From contig OZ245769.1 of assembly GCA_965227745.1 (NCBI GenBank), positions 124,001 through 188,000 of the forward strand: a DNA stretch of 64,000 nucleotides, given 5' to 3'. The position numbers were made by a program, and so were the translations under genes. Of the stretch, positions 7,887-15,110 are shown one piece after another. This DNA is from GAS368 sp965227745 (GTDB taxonomy: Bacteria; Verrucomicrobiota; Verrucomicrobiia; Opitutales; Opitutaceae). The stretch's first letter is position 1. Each line of letters starts with the position of its first letter. Under the pieces are notes generated by a model. The model had not been told where the DNA came from and made no database searches. It saw only the letters and a list, made by a program, of their open reading frames with translations.

Positions 7887-9038
7887 TCAGCCATGAGCGC
7901 GCGTGAAGTATTTTTGTTTGGCGAGGCGCCAGACGGTCACGAAGAAGGCGGTGAGCGGGATCGCGAGCAGCATGCCGAGCACGCCGCCGAAGGCGGTGCC
8001 CCAGAAGAAAATCGCGACGATGATCATCACGGGATGCAGGCCGGTGCGCTCGCCCATGATCTTCGGCGTGACGACCCAGCTCTCGATGGTTTGCACGATG
8101 GCTTTGACGAGCAGCACGAGACCGACGAGCTGCCAGCCGCCACCGGGCTCTTGGAAAAACGCGAGCGGGATCACCGTGACGAGTCCGATGATCGTACCGA
8201 GGTAGGGCACAATATTGAGGAGGCCGAGCACGAGGCCGATGAGCAGGCCGAACTTGAGGCCGACAATCGTGAAGCCCAGCGCGAGCAGCACGCCGAGGAT
8301 CAGGCCGATGAGGAGCTGGCCGCGGAAAAACGTTTCCACGATGGCGACGAATTCCTTGATGAGAAACACGACGTCACCCCGGACCGACGGCTTGAGGAAG
8401 GTGAGGTGTTGGCTGATTTTTCCGAGCGGCTCGCCCCGGGCCAGCAGGAAGAAAAACAAGTAGACCGGCACGATCGCGAGGTGCGTGAAGAAAGCGACTA
8501 CGCCGAGGATGCCGCCGCCCGCGGCCTTGAGCGAAGGAAGAGCGTGGGGCATGATGCTCTTGGCCTCCGTGCTGAAGGTGTCGAGGGCCTGTTGCACCAT
8601 GGGATTGGCGAGCTGTTTTTGGACGAGGGCGATCCACTGCGGGTAGTGCTCGCGCAGATACGTGACGGCTTTGGCCCACAGATCAGGGAGGCTGGTGACG
8701 AAGGCGATGAGCTGCTCGATGAGGGGCGGCAGCACCGCGACCAAGATGCCGCCGACGGCGAGCGTGAAGAGCCCGTAGAGGACGAGGACGGAGGAAAGCC
8801 GGCGGAGCTTGAGGCGCTTTTCGAACAGCACCACGACGGGGCGCAAAACAAGGGCGAGCACGCCGGCCACGGCCAGCGGCCAGATCACGCTGGAGAAAAA
8901 GCCGACCAAGCGACCCAAGACGATAAACGCGCCGATGAGGAGCGCGAACGACCCGAGCGCGGCGAGCAGCGTGAGCGCATAGGCCACGACGCTGCGCTGA
9001 CTGGGCGAGAGGAGCGGTTGATCAGGTTCGACGGGCAT
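7887..9038 (-). CDS. AI-2E/PerM-family membrane transporter
   Basis: A 383-residue integral membrane protein. It has two N-terminal helix pairs (about 14-90), a long central soluble segment with amphipathic helices (about 100-190), and a C-terminal block of five or so helices containing the glycine-rich GLVLGLLNIVPYLGTIIGL-type signature (about 265-290). Length, order and the 'PYLG' motif match the AI-2E transporter (PerM/YtrP) family. Named members are reported exporters of autoinducer-2 (TqsA) or Na+/H+ antiporters; which applies cannot be read here. It is inner-membrane located. The gene is monocistronic-looking: 99 nt separate it from the downstream zinc-ribbon gene, and upstream is a 1.1-kb repeat-rich spacer. 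Confidence 0.88.
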   Translation of the reverse strand: MPVEPDQPLLSPSQRSVVAYALTLLAALGSFALLIGAFIVLGRLVGFFSSVIWPLAVAGVLALVLRPVVVLFEKRLKLRRLSSVLVLYGLFTLAVGGILVAVLPPLIEQLIAFVTSLPDLWAKAVTYLREHYPQWIALVQKQLANPMVQQALDTFSTEAKSIMPHALPSLKAAGGGILGVVAFFTHLAIVPVYLFFFLLARGEPLGKISQHLTFLKPSVRGDVVFLIKEFVAIVETFFRGQLLIGLILGVLLALGFTIVGLKFGLLIGLVLGLLNIVPYLGTIIGLVTVIPLAFFQEPGGGWQLVGLVLLVKAIVQTIESWVVTPKIMGERTGLHPVMIIVAIFFWGTAFGGVLGMLLAIPLTAFFVTVWRLAKQKYFTRAHG

Positions 9039-10152
9039 GGAGCTCTTTAGGAACGGTTACTAACAGACAGCGGAGTGTGAGCAGAGGCCAGCGGAAAGCC
9101 GGGGGAGGGTGGCGGTTTGGAAACGGGAGGGAGGTTTCCAGTGGGGCGGACGAATTTCGAAGGGGAGCGCTCGCGCAAGGGCTGTTGGGCGAAAGGCCCG
9201 AGCATTTGAACAGAAGAAAACGAAGGAAACGAAGAGCGGGAGGAGTTTTGGGGGCCGAGGTGGGCAGGGCGGGGGTGCTTTAGGGGTTTTGTCACAGAGG
9301 ACACAGAGGGGCACGGAGGGAGAGCCGTGGTAAACGAAAGGGTTTGGGCGATGGACGATGGGAGCGGCTGAGGTCACTCCCAGATGTTGGGCTTCTCTTG
9401 GAGCGGGCCGAAAAAGTAGGTTTGGGGAGGTCGGCTTTAGGCCCGACGGATCGAAGGGAGCGGCGCGATCTGTGGGGCGAAAGGCCCGATCATTTGAACA
9501 GAAGAGAACGAAGGAAACGAAGAGCGGGAGGAGTTTTGGGGGACGAGGTGGGCAGGGCGGGGGCGTTTTGGTTTTTTAGTCACAGAGGACACGGAGAGGC
9601 ACAGAGAGGTATGGAGAGGCACAGAGTGGCACGGAGGGAGAGCCGTGGGAAACGGAAGGCTTGGGCGAGGAGCGACGAGAGTGGCGGACGTCACTCCTTC
9701 TGTAGGGCGGCTTTAGGCTTGGGGGGATCGAAGGGAGGGGCGCGATCTGTTGGGCTTAAGGCCCGATCATTTGAACAAAAGAGAACGAAGGAAACGAAGA
9801 GGGGGAGGAAATTTGGGGGACGAGGTGGGCAGGGCGGGGGCGCTTTGTTTTTTGTCACAGAGGGCACGGAGAGGCACAGAGGGAGCCGTGCGGTGCGTCG
9901 CGTCAGCGTGTGGGTTTCACGCGAGTCTCGCGGGCGAATCTACGCCTTTAGAGCGGATGCACAAGAGAGCCACAGAGGCGCGGTGCAGTCGCGCGACGTA
10001 CCGTTGACCTCAGGCGGTCAGGCGTGGTCATAAATTAAGTCGGGGCGTAAAGCCCCTCCCACAGTTCAGACGGTCGGCAGCTTTGAGGGCTGCTGCGCGC
10101 AACAACGACCTGGGCCGGCAAGGAGGTCGGCGCTACTCCGCTGGGTCCTTCC
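9039..10152. repeat. 1.1-kb non-coding spacer with a ~280-bp tandem repeat and other dispersed repeats
   Basis: No convincing gene. Apart from the tandem repeat listed separately (9181-9895), about 10040-10070 has CGGGGCGTAAAGCCCCTCCC, a short hairpin-prone unit. About 10100-10140 has AAGGAGGTCGGCGCTACTCC, which looks like another dispersed repeat. The frames that stay open here are built from the repeats and differ between copies, so I do not call them genes. Confidence 0.7.
9181..9895. repeat. ~280-bp direct tandem repeat, about 2.5 copies
   Basis: Copies start at about 9181, 9471 and 9747, the last partial. Each begins CTGTTGGGC..AAGGCCCGA (CTGTGGGGC in copy 2), runs into TTTGAACAGAAGAGAACGAA then GGAAACGAAGAG, a GGAGGAGTTTTGGGGGACGA block then GGTGGGCAGGGCGGGGG, then a GTCACAGAGGACACGGAGAG block ending near GGGAGAGCCGTGG. 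Copies 1 and 2 close with GATCGAAGGGAG..GGCGCGAT. Copy 2 has an internal expansion of the GGCACAGAG unit. Confidence 0.8.
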
Positions 10153-11211
10153 TTACTTCTTCTTTGGGATGTTGACCTTGATGCTCAGGGGGTCGTCGGG
10201 GGCTTTGGTGGGCTCGGGTTTGGAGGCGGAGATGACGGGGATGGCGGCGGGGGATTTGGGGACGAAGGCGGGGCTGGTGGCGGGAATCGCGGCGAAGGCT
10301 TTATTCAGCCATTCGATCGCCTTGAGGTCGCGGAGTTTGCCCTTGTCGATTTGGCCGCCGGGACCGAGCGAGCCCATGATGACGACGATGACGCGGTGAT
10401 TATTGCGGAGGGCGGTGACGCTGGTGCAGTAGCCGGCAGCCTCGGTGTAGCCGGTTTTGAGGCCATCCACGCCGTCCGCTCTGCCGAGGAGACTGTTGTG
10501 ATTGACCATCTTGAAGACGCCCTGGGGGCGCTCGGGGGCGAAGTCGCGATTGCGGATCGAGGAGTATTTCAGGACGGAGGTGTTGAGCACGAGGTGGCGC
10601 GAGAGGATGGCGTAGTCGCGCGGCGTGGTGGTGTCGGCTTCGGCGAGTTTGCGACTGGCGGGCGGATAGCCGTTGGGCGTTCTAAAGGTGGTGTGCGTCA
10701 TGCCGAGTTCGCGGGCCTTGGCGTTCATCTGTTCGACAAAGGCGCTGACGGAGCCGGCGGAGAAGCGAGCAAGGGCGTAAGCGGCATCGTTGGCCGACTG
10801 GATCATCATCGCGTACATGAGCTCCTCGACGGGAAAGGTCTCGCGCGCATCGAGAAATACCTGCGTGCCGCGTTCGTCGCTGTCCTCCTTGGTGATGCGG
10901 ACGGGGGTGTCGAGCTTGAGAGTGCCTTTGTCGAGTTTGTCTTGGAGGACGGCGAAGGTCATCAGCTTCGTCATGCTGGCCATGGGCCCGGAGTAGTCGG
11001 CGCGGTCTTCGAGGAGGACCTGGCCGGTGGCGGCGTCGATGGCGATGGCGCCTTTGAACGCGGCGGAATTTTCGACCTCAGCGGGGCGCGTGGGCTTGGC
11101 GCGGGCGGCGGCGTGGGCGGCGAGCGGCGCGAGGAGCAGGCCGAGCGCGGCGAGCGCAAAGGTGAAGGAATGGCGCGAGAGGGAGCGCGGAAGCGGGCGC
11201 GAAAAAATCAT
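10153..11211 (-). CDS. D-alanyl-D-alanine carboxypeptidase (PBP5/DacF family)
   Basis: A 352-residue secreted serine peptidase of the S11 family. The N-terminus is a long signal peptide (basic region to about 15, hydrophobic core 17-33, AAHAAA). The three catalytic motifs are present: SMTK at 79-82 (nucleophile Ser79), SAN at 139-141, and KTG at 252-254. The enzyme trims the terminal D-Ala from peptidoglycan pentapeptides in the periplasm. After the catalytic domain the C-terminus is Ala/Pro/Lys-rich and ends in KVNIPKKK; there is no obvious amphipathic anchor of the PBP5 type, so it may be soluble. It stands alone between two long repeat-rich spacers. Assignment to family is secure; paralogue identity (DacA, DacC, DacF) is not. 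Confidence 0.93.
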   Translation of the reverse strand: MIFSRPLPRSLSRHSFTFALAALGLLLAPLAAHAAARAKPTRPAEVENSAAFKGAIAIDAATGQVLLEDRADYSGPMASMTKLMTFAVLQDKLDKGTLKLDTPVRITKEDSDERGTQVFLDARETFPVEELMYAMMIQSANDAAYALARFSAGSVSAFVEQMNAKARELGMTHTTFRTPNGYPPASRKLAEADTTTPRDYAILSRHLVLNTSVLKYSSIRNRDFAPERPQGVFKMVNHNSLLGRADGVDGLKTGYTEAAGYCTSVTALRNNHRVIVVIMGSLGPGGQIDKGKLRDLKAIEWLNKAFAAIPATSPAFVPKSPAAIPVISASKPEPTKAPDDPLSIKVNIPKKK

Positions 11212-12310
11212 GGGCGGACACGAGGAAACTTTTGGGGCGGGAGCGAGCAGAAAGAAGCCGGGGCGGACGGGTGGTGGACTGGTAGTGCGGAGGGGGCGGA
11301 CGGTGGTGCGGAGGGGGCGGAGGTGGAGGCGGAGATTGGAATTAGAAGGAGGAGGAAGATTAGTTAGTGAAATATGGACACCGAGGAGAGCGGAGAGGGT
11401 GGAGAATTGAGAGAGTGAAGCGGAGGAAGTTATTCACCACGGAGGCGGGGAGAGGCGGAGAGGGGGGTGGGGAGACGCGGAGAAGGGGAGACGCGGAGAC
11501 GGGGAGAAAGGGAGAAGGGGGGACGAGGATGAAGGGTAGATGAGGGGAAGCGGGGAGGGACGAGTTTGGGGCTGCGGATTTTTATTGGGAGGCGAAGGAC
11601 GGGGGTGTTTTTTTAAGCGCGAAGACGCGAAGGTCGGAGTAAGAGGAGGTGTTGAATGAGGCGGTGGGGGTGCGGCGTGGGCGGGGCGCAGAATTTTTTT
11701 TACCACGGATGACTACGGAGACCCACACGGACGGGAGCGGATTTGGGGGACGGAATTTTTTAACCACGAAACACACGAAAGACACGAAAACGAACCACGG
11801 ACTTTTGAAGAGGAGGGGAGGGAAGGATTGGCGATGGGGAGGGGAGTGAAAGGCAGCGCGTTGGGTCGGAGTGGGGCGCGGGAGGGGGCGAGGTGGGGGC
11901 GGCGGGGCGGGGACTGAGCGCGGGTGGTGGCGCTGGGTAAGAAACAGAGAAGGGCCGCGAGCGGGTGGAGGGTGGAGTCGGAAGCGCGGCGAAGGCGGGA
12001 AAAGCAGAAACGGATTCGGGCGAGCTGGAGCGGGCGAACGAACGCGGGATCAAGGGGGGTTAGGGGGCCGGCGGAAGGGGTCGTAGGCGAATCGCTTGGG
12101 GAAGCGCAAAATTACGCAGGGTAAGTAATTCTACGCGGGTGAAGATCGCACGAAAGTAGGACGGCGGCGCCCGCATCCCAGCGGGTATTTGCCGGATCAG
12201 GTGGGGCGAAAACGGGGGATTTCGCGGGATTGGCCCGTTGAAGGCTGAGTTAGCGGGGCGGGGGGTGGTCGGGCCCCGCGGGAAGGTTGGCCGGACCAGG
12301 CGGATTGAAT

Positions 12311-12413
12311 AAGGTCGTAGCCGCGAGTGGTAGCGAACGGTGGCGCCCGTCCACTCGCTCATGCTCGCGGCTACCAAAAATCCCGACTACGATTTTTATG
12401 AAACTGCTCTCAG
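12311..12413. repeat. REP-like inverted unit, copy 1 (GTAGCCGCGAG family)
   Basis: The arms GTAGCCGCGAG at 12317-12327 and CTCGCGGCTAC at 12364-12374 are perfect inverted complements over 11 bp. They are followed by AAAAATCCCGACTACGATTT and a CTGCTCTC end. The whole unit of about 100 bp is repeated at 12509-12602. Confidence 0.7.
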
Positions 12414-12508
12414 GGGGACTTTGGGCTAATGAGAAGGCGCGTGGGATTTCAGCCGCGGCGCGGGGTGCTCGCGCGCTGCGAGGGCGCGGCGGCTAGAGCG
12501 TTTTAGAA

Positions 12509-12602
12509 AAAGTCGTGGCCGCGAGAGAGGCTTTCGTCCACTCGCTCACGCTCGCGGCTACCAGAAAATACCGGCTACGGTTCTTATAAAAATGCTCTCG
12601 AA
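12509..12602. repeat. REP-like inverted unit, copy 2
   Basis: GTGGCCGCGAG at 12515-12525 pairs with CTCGCGGCTAC at 12551-12561 (one G-U or mismatch). The flank reads AGAAAATACCGGCTACGGTT then CTTATAAAAATGCTCTC, matching copy 1 with substitutions. Confidence 0.7.
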
Positions 12603-12703
12603 AAGGGGTGAGAGAACGGGAAGGAAGCGCGGGGTCGGGCGAGGTGATGGGCCGGACCTTGCGGTGGCTTGGGCCGCGCGGGCGGATTGCGCCAGGCGGA
12701 GTT

Positions 12704-12823
12704 ATACCAATGTCTGGGGAGGTTTAGACTTTAGGAAGTCGGAGGGGTGCGAAAATCCTGACGGCCCGCCCGGAGGTCGGGCCCTACCCCCGGAAAAGTC
12801 TAACTATCAATAGACATTGGTAT
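12704..12823. mobile_element. 120-bp element with 12-bp perfect terminal inverted repeats (MITE-like)
   Basis: The ends are ATACCAATGTCT at 12704-12715 and AGACATTGGTAT at 12812-12823, perfect inverted complements. A second inner pair, TAGACTTT at 12725-12732 and AAAGTCTA at 12795-12802, is also perfect. The middle holds GGCCCGCCCGGAGGTCGGGC. A related end (CCAATTACTAATCAGCTTTA followed by GACTTT) occurs at 29459-29482. There is no transposase and no clear target-site duplication, so mobility is inferred. Confidence 0.5.
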
Positions 12824-12885
12824 TGGGCGGTCGCGCCGGGTTGAGGGGGACGGGTTGAGCGCGGGCGTTCGGAGCCGGTTACACC

Positions 12886-12902
12886 CCTCCGATGGGCGGA
12901 GG
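12886..12902. terminator. Hairpin directly after the first kinase gene
   Basis: CCTCCG (12886-12891) and CGGAGG (12897-12902) form a 6-bp GC stem with a 5-nt loop, starting 3 nt beyond the kinase stop codon. On the kinase strand there is no T-run after it, so it is at most a weak or bidirectional terminator. Confidence 0.35.
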
Positions 12903-12905
12903 CTT

Positions 12906-14888
12906 TTAAGCCGGCAGCGGCAGTTCGATCGTGAAGGTCGCGCCTTCGCCGGGGAGGGACGTGACGCGGATCATGCCGCCGTGGAGGCGGACGATTTCGT
13001 GGGCGATGGAGAGGCCGAGGCCGTGTGACGTCTCGCTGCCGGTGGGTTGGGAGGAGAGGCGGCTGAAGGGTTGGAAGAGGCGCGTGATCTCGGCTTCGGG
13101 AATGCCGGGGCCGGTGTCGCGGACGGAGAGGGTGGCGACGGTGGGGGTGCGCTCGATGGCGAGGCTCACGCGACCGCCCGGCGGGGTGAACTTGATCGCG
13201 TTGGTGACGAGATTGGCGATGGCCTGGTAGAGGCGGGCGGGGTCGGCGGTGATGGCGCCGGCGTTGGGTGAGGGCTCGGTGAGGACGAGGGCCTGACGCT
13301 TGGCGGCGGCCTGCCAGCGCAGGCTGGTGACCACGGCGTGGGCGATCTCGGTGAGATCGGTCTGGGCGGGGCGCAACTCGAGCTTACCGGACTCGATGGC
13401 GGCGGTGGCGAGGAGGTCTTCGACGAGGCAGAGGACGCGCTGGGCCTCGGAGGTGACGAGGTCGTAGGTCTCGGCGCGAGCGCGGGCATCGTTGGCGGCG
13501 GTGTGACGCAGGCCCTCGGTGAGATTGACGATGTTGCCGAGCGGGGCGCGGATATCGTGCGAGGCGATGCCGAGGAAGCGGGTCTTAATGCGGTCGGCCT
13601 CCTGGGCGGCGTCGCGTGCCGCGCGGGTTTCGTCGAGCACGAGGCGCTCGGTGGCGAGCTTGGTGCGGTGGTGATTGATCAAGGCGCCGACGATGACGAG
13701 GCCGAGGGCGAGGAGGGAGATGAGCCCGTAGCGCTGCCAGCGCGCGCTCTCGATTTCGGCGAATTGCGCGTGGAGCTCGGTGGCCTGGAGTTTCTTGTCG
13801 CGGGCGAGGGCGAGGATGGTCTGCTCTTTTTTCGCGAGTTCAAAGCGGGCTTCGAGATCGGCGGCGCGGAAACGGGCGCGCTCACCGGTGAGGGCTTCGC
13901 GCTCTTTGGCGGCGAGGCGCTCGGCGGCCAGGGCATCGGAAAACTCCCCGCGCGCCTCGTGGACGAGGGCGAGTTCGGCGTAGACGGCTTCGAGCAATTC
14001 GTGGCCGCCGATTTTCTCGCCGCGGGTGCGGGCGTCGCGCAGATGGACGAGCGCGTCGTCGAGTTTCCCGAGGCGACGTTCCACGCTGGCGACCTGGCGC
14101 AGCGACCGCACCTGGCCGCGGAGATCGTCGAGCTGGGCGCGAATTTCGAGCGCGCGTTGCTGGAGCTTGAGGGCCTCGGGGAGGTCGTTGGCCGCGTCGG
14201 CGACGTCAGCGAGATTCGTGAGCGAGCCGGCGGCGTCCCAGCGGTTGTTGAGCTTCTCGCGATAGGCGAGCACTTCTTGGTGGAGACGGCGGGCGGTGGG
14301 GAGGTCTTTCTCGGCGAGGGCGACATTGCCGAGATTGTTGAGCGCGGCATAGCGCAAGGGATCGTCGCCGGCGCGCTCGGCGGCGGCGAGGGCGAGTTCG
14401 GTTTGCGCGCGGAATTTTGGAATATCGCCCAGCTGACGATGCGCCGAACCGATCACGCGGTGGGCGAAGGAACGGAGGCGGTCGTCTTTGAATTGGTCGG
14501 CCAACGCGAGGAGACGCTGGCCGTAGTCGATGGCAGAGGCGGATTCGCCGAGGAGCCAGTTGACGTAGGCGAGGGCCTTGAGAAATTCGGCGATATCGCG
14601 CGGACGCTGGGCACTCTCGGCGAGGGCGAGGCCATTGCGGGCCTCGACCAAGGCGGTCTGCAAATCGGACGTTTGATAAAGGCGCAGATAGCGCGCCGCC
14701 GTGTCGGCGATGGACTTAAGGTAGTCCGGCGCCGCGTCGAGGGGCGGCTGGGGCACGATCGGCGCGTGGGTGATCTGGCGGATCGTGCTGGCGGGCGCTT
14801 TGGCGGGGGTGTCGGCAGCGCTCGAATTTGCGTTAAGCAACGAGAAGCCAATAATTAGCCAAATCAAAACGGCGATGGCCCGGCCCAT
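12906..14888 (-). CDS. TPR-containing sensor histidine kinase 1
   Basis: 660 residues from the ATG at 14888, chosen because MGRAIAVLIWLIIGFSLLNA is a signal peptide; an upstream in-frame ATG at 14993 would add 35 residues of unlikely sequence. Layout: TPR-like helical repeats at about 60-330 (periplasmic by topology), a coiled coil, one membrane helix (GLISLLALGLVIVGALI, about 390-407), a HisKA dimerisation domain with the phospho-acceptor His in GIASHDIRAPLGNIVNL (about 446), and a HATPase_c domain with N box (ANLVTNAIKF), G1 (DTGPGI) and G2 (SHGLGLSIA). No receiver or HPt domain follows. It is the last of three paralogous kinases in one direction. A 222-nt gap with a CGTAATATTACG palindrome suggests its own promoter. 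Signal and partner are unknown. Confidence 0.93.
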   Translation of the reverse strand: MGRAIAVLIWLIIGFSLLNANSSAADTPAKAPASTIRQITHAPIVPQPPLDAAPDYLKSIADTAARYLRLYQTSDLQTALVEARNGLALAESAQRPRDIAEFLKALAYVNWLLGESASAIDYGQRLLALADQFKDDRLRSFAHRVIGSAHRQLGDIPKFRAQTELALAAAERAGDDPLRYAALNNLGNVALAEKDLPTARRLHQEVLAYREKLNNRWDAAGSLTNLADVADAANDLPEALKLQQRALEIRAQLDDLRGQVRSLRQVASVERRLGKLDDALVHLRDARTRGEKIGGHELLEAVYAELALVHEARGEFSDALAAERLAAKEREALTGERARFRAADLEARFELAKKEQTILALARDKKLQATELHAQFAEIESARWQRYGLISLLALGLVIVGALINHHRTKLATERLVLDETRAARDAAQEADRIKTRFLGIASHDIRAPLGNIVNLTEGLRHTAANDARARAETYDLVTSEAQRVLCLVEDLLATAAIESGKLELRPAQTDLTEIAHAVVTSLRWQAAAKRQALVLTEPSPNAGAITADPARLYQAIANLVTNAIKFTPPGGRVSLAIERTPTVATLSVRDTGPGIPEAEITRLFQPFSRLSSQPTGSETSHGLGLSIAHEIVRLHGGMIRVTSLPGEGATFTIELPLPA

Positions 14889-14963
14889 GGAACTCCAAAG
14901 AGCCCAGATGTCACGGGGATGAAGCGGCGCTAGACTGGAATAACGCGGATGGATGGCTGGAAG

Positions 14964-14975
14964 CGTAATATTACG
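14964..14975. promoter_or_regulatory. CGTAATATTACG palindrome upstream of kinase 1
   Basis: A 12-bp perfect palindrome 76 nt upstream of the chosen kinase-1 start, immediately followed by TAGGGGAAGCGCAAT. The flanking GGGGAAGCGCAA also occurs at 12098-12109 next to ATTACGCAGG, so the block looks like a protein-binding site or a small repeat. The operator role is inferred. Confidence 0.4.
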
Positions 14976-15110
14976 TAGGGGAAGCGCAATCACGGATACG
15001 TATAAATATCAGTGAAAAGCGCCGTTCGGTTGCGTTTGCAGACGCTCCGCCGTGCAAGTTACGTTCCAAAACTCCCGATGCGCGGGAAAGAGCCTCTCCG
15101 CCGCAGTCGG

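Larger units (their letters stand above)
11212..12905. repeat. 1.7-kb non-coding, strand-asymmetric, repeat-rich spacer
   Basis: No convincing gene. The plus strand is purine-rich from about 11390 to 12060, including the degenerate GGGGAGACGCGGAGAA array at 11440-11530. Periodic repeats beginning TTTTTTACCACGGATGACTA and TTTTTTAACCACGAAACACA lie at about 11692-11735 and 11756-11795. A GCGAAGACGCGAAGG unit is at about 11619-11640. REP-like hairpins (12317-12374, 12515-12561) and an inverted-repeat element (12704-12823) are listed separately. A block sharing GGGGAAGCGCAA with the promoter region of the first kinase gene is at 12098-12109. Confidence 0.7.

Noticed and set aside
9181..9895. Tandem repeat considered as a CRISPR array
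   Set aside because: The period is ~280 bp, not 60-80 bp; the units are imperfect and composite, and no cas genes are present.
9344..10033. 229-codon frame and other open frames through the 9.2-9.9 kb tandem repeat
   Set aside because: Products change frame between repeat copies and consist of translated repeat units (EQKRTKETK-like); no start signal or domain.
12060..12377. 105-codon minus-strand frame in the 11.2-12.9 kb spacer
   Set aside because: Arg/Pro-rich, crosses the REP-like unit, no family resemblance and no ribosome-binding site.
13338..14858. 506-codon plus-strand frame opposite kinase 1, and similar frames opposite prfC (22818-24335) and enolase (29719-31185)
   Set aside because: Each is antisense to a gene with unmistakable family motifs and has no recognisable content itself.
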